This document shows positions 42,367 through 53,690 of a DNA stretch of 64,000 nucleotides, piece after piece. Source of the DNA: Evernia prunastri. Taxonomy: Eukaryota > Ascomycota > Lecanoromycetes > Lecanorales > Parmeliaceae. Within the stretch, counting starts at the first letter, position 1. The number at the start of each line of letters is the position of its first letter. The notes beneath the pieces are model-generated. The model ran no database searches. It saw only the letters and a list, made by a program, of their open reading frames with translations, and had not been told where the DNA came from. The translations under genes were made by a program, and so were the position numbers. The DNA is taken from contig NKYR01000013.1 in NCBI GenBank assembly GCA_003184365.1, forward strand, positions 248,001 through 312,000, written 5' to 3'.

Positions 42367-43896
42367 TCAAAGCCTCTTCTCATCCCGATAGTGTCCCGCA
42401 ACCAGGAAAGCCAACTCAAGCGCCTGTTTCTCGTTGAGTCTTGGATCACAGTATGTCGTATAATTAACCCCTAGACCCCCCTCCGTCAACCCCTCACTCC
42501 CACCAACACATTCCGTCACCGCATCCCCAGTCAATTCCAGATGCACACCTCCCAAAAAACTGCTCTGTTCTCTATGAATCTGCAACGCACTGCCCACCTC
42601 ACTCAAAATACTCGAGAATTGTCTAGTCTTCACCCCAGACGGCGTACTCTTCGTGTTCCCATGCATAGGATCGCATTGCCACACAACTATATGGCCACTT
42701 GCCTTCACGGCCTGAATGTGGCCAGGGAGCAGTGAAGCGATCTTGTGCTCGCCGTAGCGGGTAATCAAGGTGACCTTCCCAATGTCTTTGGAAGGATTGA
42801 CGACGTCAAGGAGGGCGATGAGTTCAGGAGATGTCATGGTAGGCCCAACTTTGATGCCGATAGGATTCTCTAGACCGCGGAAATATTCAACATGTGCGCC
42901 AGTAAGTTGGCGTGTGCGGTCGCCGATCCAGAGGAAGTGGGCGGATGTATTGTACCAGCCTTTGCCGTCCCCAGCAGACTCCTGGTGACCATTTACCTGC
43001 TGGTCTGATGATACTCGGGCTGGAATATAGGACGGATGAGTGGACGGATGTTTTAGTCTCCTTGTTAAACTTTGTTCGTATTCTAGTAGCAGACCCTCGT
43101 GACTGGTATAGAGATCGACGGTCTCGAGGCCACTTGCACTGCTATCTGCGCCGACTGTACGCATGAATCGTAGGCTTTCGGTAATACTATCCACAATCCT
43201 GGTATACTGAGCTCTGATGGTGTCATCTTTCACATGCCCCAACTCCCAGTCTAATGGGGAGTGTAGGTCAGCGATCCCTGATGCCAGTGACCCCCTGATG
43301 AAGTTGAGCGTTGCGGCAGAGTGATAATAGGCAGATACTAAACGCGCTGGATCTGGAGTTCGGTCTTCTATTGCATATCCATTTAGAATGTCTCCACGAA
43401 AGGAGGGGATTTCTTTTCCCTGATGCATCTCCGTAGGACTTGATCTAGGCTTTGCGTACTGACCAGCCATCCGCGCGATACGCACGACAGGCTTGTTAGC
43501 GCCCCATATCAGGACCAAACTCATCTGTAGCAGAAGTTTGATCTTCGATTCGATGGCGTTCTCTTCACAGTAATCGAACAGTTCAGCACAATCACCCCCC
43601 TGGAGGAGGAATGCTTTGCCCAGAGCAACATCTCTCAGAGACTTTCGGAGTTTGACAACTTCCGTAGGTGTAACTATGGGAGGTAGACGCTCGAGTTTTG
43701 CAAGAGCTTTTTGGACGGCAGCAAGGTCATCATAGACAACCTCTTGCTTTATTGGTTTAGTGGTCCAGGATGATGGTGTCCATTCCGAGCTGCTATTCTT
43801 CTGCCTCTTCGTAGTGACCTTGACTTCTGCCGCTGCTTCTCCACTTTCGCTGAGCTTTGGAGGCTCGATTTGCTCCTCTAGAAATCTCTTCGACAT
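42367..43896 (-). CDS. class II (plant-type) DAHP synthase
   Basis: The protein condenses phosphoenolpyruvate with erythrose 4-phosphate to 3-deoxy-D-arabino-heptulosonate 7-phosphate, the first step of the shikimate pathway. The frame opens upstream at 43968, but the in-frame Met at 43896 (MSKRFLEE) gives a sensible N-terminus, 509 aa. Diagnostic class II motifs are all present: LLQGGDCAE, PVVRIARMAGQYAKPRS, GIADLHSPLDW, LWIGDRTRQL, GLENPIGIKVGPT, WQCDPMHGNT, GGVHLELTGD, CDPRLNEKQALELAF. These include the metal-binding Cys, His, Glu and Asp positions. No introns. It is a complete, housekeeping-like copy; whether it is the only DAHP synthase of the organism cannot be seen. It points away from the HYPK gene. 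Confidence 0.93.
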   Translation of the reverse strand: MSKRFLEEQIEPPKLSESGEAAAEVKVTTKRQKNSSSEWTPSSWTTKPIKQEVVYDDLAAVQKALAKLERLPPIVTPTEVVKLRKSLRDVALGKAFLLQGGDCAELFDYCEENAIESKIKLLLQMSLVLIWGANKPVVRIARMAGQYAKPRSSPTEMHQGKEIPSFRGDILNGYAIEDRTPDPARLVSAYYHSAATLNFIRGSLASGIADLHSPLDWELGHVKDDTIRAQYTRIVDSITESLRFMRTVGADSSASGLETVDLYTSHEGLLLEYEQSLTRRLKHPSTHPSYIPARVSSDQQVNGHQESAGDGKGWYNTSAHFLWIGDRTRQLTGAHVEYFRGLENPIGIKVGPTMTSPELIALLDVVNPSKDIGKVTLITRYGEHKIASLLPGHIQAVKASGHIVVWQCDPMHGNTKSTPSGVKTRQFSSILSEVGSALQIHREQSSFLGGVHLELTGDAVTECVGGSEGLTEGGLGVNYTTYCDPRLNEKQALELAFLVAGHYRDEKRL

Positions 43897-44168
43897 TACT
43901 ATCCAATTACACAAGGTACAGACCAGACGATGTTTCAAAAGAGGACTCCTAGATGAGATGCAAAACAAGCAAACTTTTCAGTGGGTAGATGGGAAGCAGA
44001 CACCAAAACACATATGCCGGAAACACCAAGATACACCTGGGTTGTGAAATGTGCTATATTTTTAACGATATCTGCATATGGTATATGAAAGTTGAAAAAG
44101 GCGCGCAAAATTGCCAATATATCTTTACACTAGTCCTAACTCGTTACTCCGCAACTCTTACCATCTCC
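43897..44168. other. divergent promoter region between DAHP synthase and HYPK
   Basis: No gene. It holds the DAHP synthase promoter and ends at the first 13-bp direct repeat of the insertion described next. Confidence 0.45.
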
Positions 44169-44564
44169 TACCACAAGCGATAACAAGCAGGACGCGGCCA
44201 CGATGTGGGGGCCCCAGCGTAGTAGGGTTCCCCCCCACAAGGATGCATGCAATGAGGCAGCAAGTGGATCCACACCGATTTGTATAGCCTCACTTTTGCT
44301 AGTGGGGCAGTATGATTGGCTGGATTGACTGGTAGACGGATTATGTAATCTTGCATAGTTGGCCCACTAAGGGACTAACTTCAGGGTAGTATGACATAAT
44401 CAATCAATCAATATAATCATTGAAGCATCACTCGATTATAATNNNNNNNNNNTGGCTGGATTGACTGGTAGACGGATTATGTAATCTTGCATAGTTGGCC
44501 CACTAAGGGACTAACTTCAGGGTAGTATGACATAATCAATCAATCAATCAATACCACAAGCGAT
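44169..44564. mobile_element. probable 383-bp insertion flanked by 13-bp direct repeats
   Basis: TACCACAAGCGAT occurs at 44169-44181 and again at 44552-44564, as a target-site duplication would. The intervening DNA has a stretch resembling a tRNA D-arm/anticodon arm (TTGACTGGTAGACGG...) and ends in CAATCAATCAAT repeats, as tRNA-derived SINEs often do. A 96-bp part appears twice (44317-44412 and 44453-44548) on either side of the N gap. It lies only ~80 bp before the HYPK start. The internal duplication may be an assembly artefact. Confidence 0.5.
44443..44452. other. assembly gap (10 N)
   Basis: Ten N characters. The sequence on the right repeats the sequence starting 136 bp to the left, exactly for 96 bp. 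Confidence 0.99.
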
Positions 44565-44641
44565 TTGACCAGCACTCCGACAACACCTCACTCTGGTGCT
44601 CCGGCTTTCCTACCACCTCTTAGGCAAGCTAGATCGCAAAA

Positions 44642-45061
44642 ATGGCAGAGCCCCAACCCTCCAGCGTCCATGAAGGCATGGATCGCGAAGACCCAGCCCC
44701 TCTTCCCACCTCCGCAGAAGACCGCAAAGCGGCCGCCGCCATGTCCTCCCTCGAAAGACGTGGGGTCGACGATGATGATGCTGCCGCGAAACCGAACAAA
44801 GAGATCGACCAAGAAGCGCTTGGGAAGGCCATAAGTAGGCTGGAACTAGCAGATAAAGCTGGCACGATTGCTGCAGGGGAGAAGAAAACGAAGGAGAAGG
44901 AGGAAGTGGAGAAGAGGGCGAAGATCAAGGTGGATCAGGCGGATGTGACATTGTTGGTCGAGGAGTTGGATTTAAACAAGGGCAAGGCTACGGAGCTGTT
45001 GAAGGCGAATGATGGGGACGCGGTCAAGGCTATGAGAGGGTTTGTGAGGGCTGCGGCCTGA
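44642..45061 (+). CDS. HYPK-like protein (NatA-associated, UBA-type C-terminus)
   Basis: This is a 139-aa single-exon gene. The N-terminal half is acidic and disordered, followed by a Lys/Glu-rich helix (KKTKEKEEVEKRAKIKVD). The C-terminal ~45 residues (DVTLLVEELDLNKGKATELL, then DGDAVKAMRGFV) are the NAC-alpha/HYPK-type UBA domain. HYPK binds and regulates the ribosome-associated NatA N-terminal acetyltransferase and acts as a chaperone for nascent chains. Length and domain order fit the family. The ATG is the first in frame; the insertion and N gap lie just upstream, so the 5' UTR may be misassembled. Confidence 0.85.
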   Translation: MAEPQPSSVHEGMDREDPAPLPTSAEDRKAAAAMSSLERRGVDDDDAAAKPNKEIDQEALGKAISRLELADKAGTIAAGEKKTKEKEEVEKRAKIKVDQADVTLLVEELDLNKGKATELLKANDGDAVKAMRGFVRAAA

Positions 45062-45868
45062 AAGAGGAAGCTCAGGGGACTTCAAGCTTATGGTATGCGA
45101 TCCAAGGGACGTGAAAATCTTAGCAGAATTTGATGCGGTCTACGAGGCATTACTACCAAGTGTCACCACAGATCCTGGCGGAAAGACGGCAAAACGCCAA
45201 AGAGATCGGTGCAACCGGCTCAAATTGGATTGCTTCGCTGCCATCGGGGAGGGCTGGATGACTGAATATGTAAGAATCTGATACGTTGCTACAGGGGAGC
45301 AGGACGAAACATAGAGCTTGTGTACATTGTCAGTGTACATGGCCATAGGCTCCGGCCCATTTTTGATCCAACAAGATTGTCACATCTACTGAGGGTCAGT
45401 GAGTGGGTTTATCACATCAATAGTACAAAACTTTCGGTGATTGCTGCAGCTTGCAAGATCAGAGCTGACCAAACATGATTACTGTGACGAGCCATGTCCC
45501 AGAAGAACCCGTCCCTGCCACCAATGGCACAGATGTTCATAGTCTTTTGCGCTTCTTTCGGCCCTATTCCAGTCAAATGACCGACCAATTGCTCGTAGGC
45601 TTACATGATCCCCATCAACTAAGTATTGACCCTCGTTGGAGTGGGAGTGGGAGTGGAAGATCTATCTCAGTTGGTCTAAAGGCTGCTGGCCAGCCTCTTC
45701 TGGATTGAATCGGGACAGCATTGCGTCCCTGGCGTAAGTCTGGCCATGCAGCAGCCGATGTAGTTGCTGTTTGCCCGGGCTGCTGACTTTGTACGGGATC
45801 AGTCGAAGGGCTATGTACATGAGGACACCAAACCATTTATGGAGATAGATTGAATTGCGTATGACTAT
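45062..45868. other. no confident gene
   Basis: Short frames without motifs. A small repeat of GGGAGT units (45640-45658) is the only feature seen. Confidence 0.4.
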
Positions 45869-46819
45869 CTACCATAAATATTCATAGAACCATAACTCTT
45901 TGCCATGCACGTTTGAGAATACTGCTTGAATGGCCTTCCATGTCACGCCGTAGAGAGTATTGGACCATTCTTGGTCAAAAAATTCCCAATATTGTCTGAT
46001 ACAGTCCCTTTGATATACGATCGCAAGCAAACACTCGTCCATCGCTTCATGCCAGTTCTGATTGTCTTGGTGTTTCTGAGCGCTTGAAAGGCATTGTTGT
46101 AAGCGTTGCTGAATGAACTCCAACACCGCAGAGGACGAGGTAAATGGGGACGAAATTTCGCGGGTCATGGACCCAAGTGAATATCCAGAGCCAGGCCCGC
46201 ATACAGAGGCACTGCCTATACTTCGAAGCTGCGAGAAAGCTGCCGTAATGGAATTGCTTTCCCTCGGGAAGTCCTGACGGGCAACGAAGGACAACCTCAT
46301 CTCTTCCAATCCTAATACTGAGAACAAAGCCGTCTGTAACCGGCCAACGGCAGCAGAATTTATGACGAAGGTATCGCTTTCCGATAGTGAAGCTAGCGAT
46401 GGAAAGTGTATTGACACGATCAACATAGAAATATTGATGCCCTTGCTAATGTTGATAGGAAATACATTGAATCCCCGTCGTTTGAGGTCATGCGCGAAGC
46501 CCGATCTGTTGACGCGAACGAGGATCCAAGAATTGGCCGAGAAAATGGTTGATGATTCCTGGTAGACCTGACGACTGACGCATAGGATGCTGAGCGTGTA
46601 GGTAGAGCTTTCAATCCATACTCTTGGGCAACGAACATCGCCGACTTGTGGCCAGCCTATTGATCCTAGTATAGTACCAGGTTCCCAATGATTTGGGTTT
46701 ATGTTGTGTTTCGTAACATACTCGGTAGCCAGTAGATAAGTGTAGATTTTGTTGCGTAGTTCGGGGGGAAGGTCAAGGAAAGGGAAGGAATCGCGGGCGT
46801 TCTCAATCATGATTGGCAA
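45869..46819 (-). CDS. F-box/2EXR-type fungal protein
   Basis: A 316-aa frame begins MPIMIENARDSFPFLDLPPELRNKIYTYLL. The segment FPFLDLPPELRNKIYTYLL is the typical opening of the large fungal F-box-like/2EXR family. Following segments (LSILCVSRQVYQESSTIFSANSW) match its second conserved block. Such proteins are thought to mediate protein contacts, some as SCF ubiquitin-ligase adaptors; the target here is unknown. The start is either 46819 or the second Met at 46810. Both overlap the end of the neighbouring gene by a few bases on the same strand, which suggests one of the two gene ends is imprecise. Confidence 0.75.
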   Translation of the reverse strand: MPIMIENARDSFPFLDLPPELRNKIYTYLLATEYVTKHNINPNHWEPGTILGSIGWPQVGDVRCPRVWIESSTYTLSILCVSRQVYQESSTIFSANSWILVRVNRSGFAHDLKRRGFNVFPINISKGINISMLIVSIHFPSLASLSESDTFVINSAAVGRLQTALFSVLGLEEMRLSFVARQDFPRESNSITAAFSQLRSIGSASVCGPGSGYSLGSMTREISSPFTSSSAVLEFIQQRLQQCLSSAQKHQDNQNWHEAMDECLLAIVYQRDCIRQYWEFFDQEWSNTLYGVTWKAIQAVFSNVHGKELWFYEYLW

Positions 46820-47289
46820 GAAGAGGCCCCTCCGGTGGAGCTGCTAGAAGCTTCTGCTCTCGACCGAGGATCACTGCGGCCTTATTAGCACAGATCAGAT
46901 GGACGGCGACCACCGAGCCAATACCTCGTTGATACAGTACGTAGCTTGTTACCACCACAAAAGGGATACCCACGATGATAGCGGTCCACCTGTAAGCCAT
47001 TAGTCACAGATCGAAAAGGACCGCGGGGTGCTTACCTTCGAGCAATCGTATTGTAGCTACCAATTGCGGCGAAACCTGTGGGGAAAGTGGTAGGGTTCTT
47101 ACTGGACGAAGGTGCTTTTGGCTTGTATTTAGAGGGCGCTGCTTTCGTAGATGATTGGCGTCTCAAGGTAGCGAGCTTTTCGGGATGATATTTATTGGAA
47201 AGCTGGATGTTCATGTGGGGTTTTCTTCTTAGAGAGGAAAGCCGTAAGGAACGCAAGGAACTGGGGACGTAACAGGCGCGTGGAACCAT
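46803..47289 (-). CDS. small probable mitochondrial membrane protein
   Basis: I derive complement(join(46803..46989,47037..47289)) plus the split codon base 47036, 146 aa. A 46-base intron (GTAAGC...GACTAATGGCTTACAG) is removed. The N-terminus is rich in Arg, Ser and Leu without acidic residues (SLRSLRLSSLRRKPH), as in mitochondrial presequences. A single transmembrane segment follows (TAIIVGIPFVVVTSYVLY). Family not recognised. An upstream in-frame extension to 47436 exists, but the presequence-like start at 47289 is more plausible. It ends 17 bases inside the F-box gene's first codons. Confidence 0.6.
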
Positions 47290-47436
47290 TGGAAAACTAG
47301 AATTGTACGGCAGTCTGCAGAAGCATTCTAACTTGACATGTTTGTGGGTGGCAGTGGTTTGGGTAAGTGAGCTTGAGTGAGGAAGTTCAAGAGCCAAGAC
47401 TTTGGCGCGGTAACAACCCAAAGCTCCAACTTCCAA

Positions 47437-49719
47437 GACCTTTCTCTAGGTTCTCGATTCCTGCTAGCTCAATTCCAGCTTGAATGGCCTCAGCTCCATT
47501 GCCAGCCCCGAACATCCTCCTCTGTGGCAATTCTCCTCTGTCCACGACTGTCTTCAGTCGGCATTCTGACCTTCCACTTCGGCCTCCTGGTTCCTACCTT
47601 ACCTTACATTCAACCACCCGTGGCACCCTGTCTGAGATAGCACGTCTTGCGTATGATCTACTACTACGCTGCACATGATCAACAGGGAAGAGGAGTACAT
47701 CTTTGACGACAAACGCAATGCGCCAATGCTTGTCTCGCGAATGCTCGCTTCGGCGACAACGAGACAGTGTACTAGAATCGGGCACTTTGTTGAGGATGCA
47801 TAAGCTACAGCAAGGTTAGATCCAGTACCAGGCCTGTATGAAAAAGTGCAAGCGGTCTTGGGAAACTGCGTAAGATTGTTCCGTGAAGGCGACGATTGCT
47901 GAAGAGAAGATAGATCGATGTATCCAAGTGGAATCCCGAAGCGCTAAGAAGACGCATCATATCTTTCCATGAATAGGTCTGAGGCAGCAGAGATGTTGAG
48001 GTTGGAGGAGCAGAAGCGGAACATTGGGGATGTGAGGAAGAGCATCTCCTTGAGGAAAAGCGCTATGCAGGATGCTCTGCTCAAGCAGACTGCGAAAGGT
48101 GTCAAGGAGATACAGCTACGGCATTTTGGGGCACTTGTGCAGTTGAGAACACTACGATCCTCCCAATGCTTCGCAACCATGTTATGACCTCTTGGAAATG
48201 TTTCCTTTCGTTCTACTCGGCTCGTCAGTTCATCTCAAATGTGAGGCATTCTTGAGAAGTGACAAAGGCTCCTTACGCTCTGATGAGCTCCACATAGTTG
48301 AACAACGTTACGTGACGAACAGAGCCTGCCCTTCCTCCCCCTCCCTCTCCTTTGTTCTCTTGAAAGTCTTGCTCCTCGACTCCGTGGCCTGATTGAGGCT
48401 CCCTCCCGTCTTTGTGCTCTCCATTGGTTGCTAACCTTTCGACCAGGTATTCTGAAAAGACTGTGTTGACCTCTCCTCCTCATTAGTGCCTGTACCCATC
48501 TACAACCTCGTGACCAGGCGCAGCAGATGCGATGACCTTCGCAGTCCTTCCAAACGTTCAATGAAAAGCAATGATTACGGCATAGGAGCTACAGATTTCC
48601 ACAGGCCTTCAAAGTGTTGAAAAGTGGTTTGCGAACATGTCAGGTGGTGTCAAACTGCTGGACTGCTTTCTGGTCGAAGGGATTTTGATGAAGCGCCGAA
48701 ACTACGACATATTCACGGTCCATCTTGTTTCTTGACAGCAGGGCGCAAATGGATCGCTTGTTCCGCCTTGAGAGTTCGGCTCCGGGATGCAGTAGCAGCT
48801 GTATCCTTATGATGAACAGTACTAGGCTTTGAAGTAAGAGGGATCCTTTTCGTATATTTGCTTTTGCTTGGGGCGACTTGACTGCAACTTCAGCTTGATA
48901 AACGGATATATCTCATCCTAGTGACTCACTTCTCGTCCTCGAAGACTACTTTCGTCTGATACGCATCTATTTTGAATACGAAGGCTGAGGATTGCCTACA
49001 TTTATTCCATTTTTAATAAAGTTGTGCTGAAAAAGGCAAAAAACTACATTGGCTCAAATCCTGGAGATAGCCTGAAGTGTGCCTAGCCTCGCCGAGGCTC
49101 GAGCGGAAGCTTGTCTCGGTTGTGTCATCGCTGGCTCGACCACTCAAACGAAAAAGTGCCTCACCGCAAAATTATTCCCGCACCAACAGCTGCATCAAAA
49201 GATATTATCAACGTCCCAAAACCAACCAGACTCTTCTTTATCAGTTATTCCCATCTTAGCTGCTCATGCACACAGCCTGACTCAATCCATTCCGAAGCAG
49301 CAATCACCAAATCCTACCTCTGGTGATTCAGAGGCATTGATAAACACGGCTTCTCCAGCCGTGACACAGTTCAGTCTTCAAGATCCTGCCTCACGCCCCC
49401 ATCCACACAGTACGTATACAGATTTTCCATGCTTCTTCTAAACCAGAAGGCTGACTCTGAGTTCCTATCCAGTCCTCAACGACCTCCCACCCCCTGCTGT
49501 ACCTCGTTTCAGAATCTGAGATCTATTTGCTAGAGTGCATTCCAAACCTTCCAGTGTCGTCATCACAATTCCAGCTGCCGCATAGGACGTCCCTAGAGGT
49601 TCTTCCTCTTCCCGGGGAAGAGTGGAGGATTAGCTGTATCAGTCTTGGGACTGATATCTTCAAGCCTCCCTAACGCGGCTTGTGTTACCAGGAAGAAACA
49701 AACACTTCTCAGAGCTTGG
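47437..49719. other. no confident gene; long leader region of ornithine decarboxylase at its end
   Basis: Frames such as 47484-47678, 47969-48187 and 49079-49441 have no recognisable motifs and no consistent splice pattern. 49079-49719 probably contains the 5' leader of the ornithine decarboxylase gene, which is long and regulatory in many eukaryotes. Confidence 0.4.
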
Positions 49720-51073
49720 ATGCGAATGGCACCTTCGGCAACAACAATCACACAACAAAATGCATCAATTGACATCAACGACAAATCATTGAGGGTCAAT
49801 AATCCCGTCAACCATGGAAAAGAATATGGAAAAATCCTGACAAAGGATGCGTTGAAGGAGCGGATTGAAGCTATTGATACGGATACATGTGCTGCGGGGG
49901 ATGAAGATGCTTTCTTCGTGGCTGACATGGGTGAGGTCTATCGACAGCACCTACGCTGGAAGATGAACTTGAAGAGGGTCAAGCCTCATTACGGTGCGTT
50001 CTCGCTCATGGATTTTCCGGAACATAGCAGCACGCTGACATCCATTAGCTGTCAAATGCAATCCAGATCCAGAAGTTCTTCGTCTTCTGGCTGCTTTGGG
50101 CACGGGTTTTGACTGTGCGTCCAAGTCAGAGATTGAACAAGTTCTCAATCTTGGTGTCGATCCGTCTAAGATTATCTACGCTCAGCCGTGCAAGACCAAG
50201 TCGTATGTGCGTTTCGCAGCTGAATGGGGTGTGAAGCAGATGACATTTGACAACTCGGACGAGCTCTACAAGATCAAGAGGTTCTTCCCAACTGCAGAGC
50301 TGTTTCTCCGTATCTTGACCGATGATTCGACGAGCTTGTGCCGTCTTAGTGACAAGTTCGGCGCCTCCTTGGACACGACCATGGATCTTTTGATTTTAGC
50401 TAAGGACCTGCAGCTTAATGTCACGGGTGTAAGCTTCCACGTCGGTTCTGGAGCGTCCGATCCTCAATCCTTCGAAAAAGCCGTTCGAGACGCTCGTATT
50501 GTGTTCGATCAAGCTGCGGGCATTGGGTATGACTTGAAGACACTGGATGTAGGCGGAGGCTTTTCTGGAGACCTCTTTGAGTCCATGGCCGATGTCTTGA
50601 GCAAAGCCCTGGACGAGAATTTTCCATCGAACGTGCGCATCATCGGGGAACCTGGTCGCTATTACGTTGCCTCCGCATTTACATTGGCCTGTAACATCAT
50701 CGCCCGCCGCGATCTCAAGGATCCCGCTACGATGAAGACCAATTACATGCTCTACCTAAACGATGGTGTCTATGGAAATTTCTCAAGCCTCATATTCGAC
50801 CATCAGATCGCATCTCCTCGCATCTTGAGCAAACGTGATAGATCCACTCGCAGCACAGAGTATTCGCTCTGGGGACCATCTTGTGACGGAATTGACCGAG
50901 TCACGGAGACCTGCACACTTCATGGAGTCCTCGACGTGGGTGATTGGCTGTACTTTGAGGGAATGGGTGCCTACACCAGGTGCAGCGCCACTAAGTTCAA
51001 TGGTTTCACAGATAACCATGATATCCTTTACGTCTCAAGCGAGCCTGGTGCTTCGGCTTTGCTCAACTACTAG
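49720..51073 (+). CDS. ornithine decarboxylase
   Basis: I derive join(49720..49993,50049..51073), 432 aa. The intron is GTGCGT...CATCCATTAG, and splicing creates PHYAVKCNPDPEVL. The enzyme is PLP-dependent and converts ornithine to putrescine, the committed step of polyamine synthesis. Visible landmarks are the PLP lysine in YAVKCN, HVGSGASDP, the phosphate-binding DVGGGF, GEPGRYYV, YLNDGVYGNF and WGPSCDGID carrying the catalytic Cys of the partner subunit. The enzyme works as a dimer in the cytosol. Family length is 430-450 aa, which fits. The start ATG at 49720 (MRMAPS) is chosen; an ATG two codons later is equally possible. Fungal orthologues are controlled by antizyme and polyamines; nothing in the DNA here shows that. 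Confidence 0.94.
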
Positions 51074-52945
51074 ATGCATGTTAGATGTGCGCTCTAGCAC
51101 ATCGGAGACGAGCAGGGAGTGGAATATGGCCCATAGACTGGACGGGTGCGTGATTTCAATGAGCACAGCAGGGAATGGTAGGAGGGCAGGGGAGCTTTAT
51201 TTCGGTCAAACAGTTGTGTCTGTAATCATTGCATCTATAGATTCCGTGGCTTTCTTGTCTTTAGATACACAAGACGAGCTTTTCTTGCCAGCTTCGGCGC
51301 CACATCTTCATAGCCAACCTCATGCATCTGACATCGCCCGAACCGAATGAATTGCTTTGCTCCTACTACTTCCTGCTCCTTGAGCTCTCACTGACCTCTG
51401 TCTCAATGTGATGGTACAACCTTGTCCCCTTCAGCCCCCTTAGCCCGCATCGACGCTCCGAGACGGGGTGGACAAGTAGGTCAACGAAGAGACCATCTTC
51501 AGCAGAACTATTGGGAGGCATGACAGTGGAAATTCTTTCATCCTGGGTAATTCGCGGAGTTGGTGTCCCTCCTCTCAGGCGGTAAACCGATAGACAGGAC
51601 CCAACTGAGGATCAGACAGGCTCTATCGCTGCCGATATATGGCGATTCACCCAACAAAGTACAGCAATATTCAAGTATAAAGAGCGAAGCAATCGAAGAA
51701 CGTTCAGTCGCCTTGCCCGAAAAGTGGGACAATCGTCAGGAATTTCACCTGAAAGGTCCGTTTCCTGTCTGAAGAGGCATTCACCCTTAACGTATAAAAC
51801 CGACTCGATATCCGCAACAATGTACGTAAATGGGAAGACAGAAAGAAGGAAAGGGAAACGCACCTTCTTCATTCTAAAATCATGAGAAGGCTCAACGTAT
51901 GCACAACCTCTACTGCATTCGCTTGACGACGTTTTTGGGGGGTTAAATTCCCATGACATGGAGAGTGGCCTGAACGTGATCCCAAACAGGAATGATCTAT
52001 TGCGAAATGCCTATACCGCAGCGATTGTCATCGAACCACTCAAGGCAATTTTATAGCCATCAGCGAGTACACCTGATATCGGGATTTCCTATCGTCATAG
52101 AGGTCGTAGGCGTCAATGGCTTGCTTGGCATGCTTCTTGATGAAGGTATCAGCCGCTGACTTTGTCGTATAAGAGTAGACTCTGTCCGTCTGCTTGATCT
52201 GCGGCACGGCATCCGGGCCAGACTATGACTGTCTTTTGATACCAGAACACGGTGAACGAGATGATCACGTCGGGGGTGAGCCCTGCAGGCTTCCTCTCAC
52301 CGGGAGCGAAGATGATGGCACCGAGAACCAAGATATATTTTCGAGGAAAGCACCATATACCCATTTCTGGAATATTCGGGTTTGGAGCAATGACTCCTAG
52401 GTGCCCCTGTCATTTCATTGACATAAGCTGTGAGCAGTTTGCTTAGAGAGGCTCGCTAGGAAAATACAGACTGTAAGAACGTATACAAACGCCGCGTCGA
52501 ATAAATAAAAGGGATGACACGACTAGGGGAGGATACGTGGCAGCCTCGATCGAAGTCACAGGGACTCCCTTGATTATATTGTAGCGCTGGCAATCCCATC
52601 ATAGCTCGCATGTGAATCTTAGATCTGGGACAAATTGCATTCATATAGAAGGCTTCGTTGGCGTTTGTAGTAGGATACTTATTTCAAAAGCAACGTTATC
52701 ATGTCGCTCGTTCTTGAGTATAAAACAGAGAGAGAGACTGTAAGTTCAGTTCAATGTCCCGTGGCAGCGGCGGATATGAGTAGGGCTCATGAGCTCAAAA
52801 AGGAAATCAGTGATGGCGTAGTTGACAGGCGAATGTCTGCCTCAAAGATTGACAGCATTTGGAGCTGAGGTTCATTATGCAAGTTGCGATGAAAGCTGTT
52901 GCAACGATTGTGGAAAGATAATAACATCTGGGACTGTGCCTATGG
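51074..52945. other. no confident gene
   Basis: 51074-51350 remains open in another frame but is 3' flank of ornithine decarboxylase. A minus-strand frame at about 52420-52149 (FPRKYILVLGAIIFAPG) looks like a gene remnant without recognisable family. Confidence 0.4.
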
Positions 52946-53250
52946 CTGACTGCGCCTTTGGAGGGTGAGCCTTTGGAGGGTGAGCCTTGCGCCTGTGATG
53001 ATGATGGGGTGCTTCTGCGCCTATGGTGGGGTGCGCCTTTCTTGAGATGGAGAAGATGCGCCTATGGTGGAGTGCGCCTGGTGGTGGCCTGCCTTGCGCC
53101 TCTGCTGGCCTTGCGCCTTTGGTGCGATGCGCCTATGGTAGGATGCGCCTTTGATGAGGGTTGCGCCTTTGGTGAGGGTTGCGCCCTTGGTGCGATGCGC
53201 CTATGGTGGAGTGCGCCTCTGGTGGCCTTGCGCCTCTGGTGGAGTGCCTG
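52946..53250 (-). repeat. GCGCCTTTGGTGG word array
   Basis: About 17 copies of TGCGCCTNTGGTG(G) with short variable spacers; the plus-strand peptide it would encode (CAFGEGCALGAMRLWW) is an artefact. Same word as at 24.4 and 54.5 kb, opposite to 20.9-21.4 kb. Confidence 0.7.
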
Positions 53251-53607
53251 CTTCTCCGCCAGCTTTCCCTTCTTCCAAAAACCGAATCTCCTCTTTTCCG
53301 TCTTGATCTCTGCTCCCTTCCTCGATTTATCGGTGAGGGGATCTATGGCCTCGGTGGGGAAATCAAGATTATCTAGCAGGTATCTAATAAATATATTAGC
53401 CGAAACCCATGTTCAATAACGCACCCTTGGATCACACCTCAAGCTGCAACCCTTGTTACAGACTTGACTCCCAACTGCTAGACTGGCATAGGGGGAATGA
53501 AAGGGAGTTCAGGAACAGACCGCCAGGACCGGCAAGGAAGAGGATCTCAGTCATGGCAAAAGTTCCACAGAATGAGGGCGAGACTATCCTGTCAACTCAT
53601 CGCGAAG

Positions 53608-53690
53608 TGCGTCTCTGGTGCCCTTGCGCCTCTGGTGGAGTGCGTCTGTGGTGGATGGCCTTGCGCCTCTGGTGGCCTTGATTGATTGAA
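53608..53690 (-). repeat. short GCGCCTCTGGTGG cluster
   Basis: Six copies of the same word in 80 bp, about 360 bp beyond the larger array. Confidence 0.65.
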
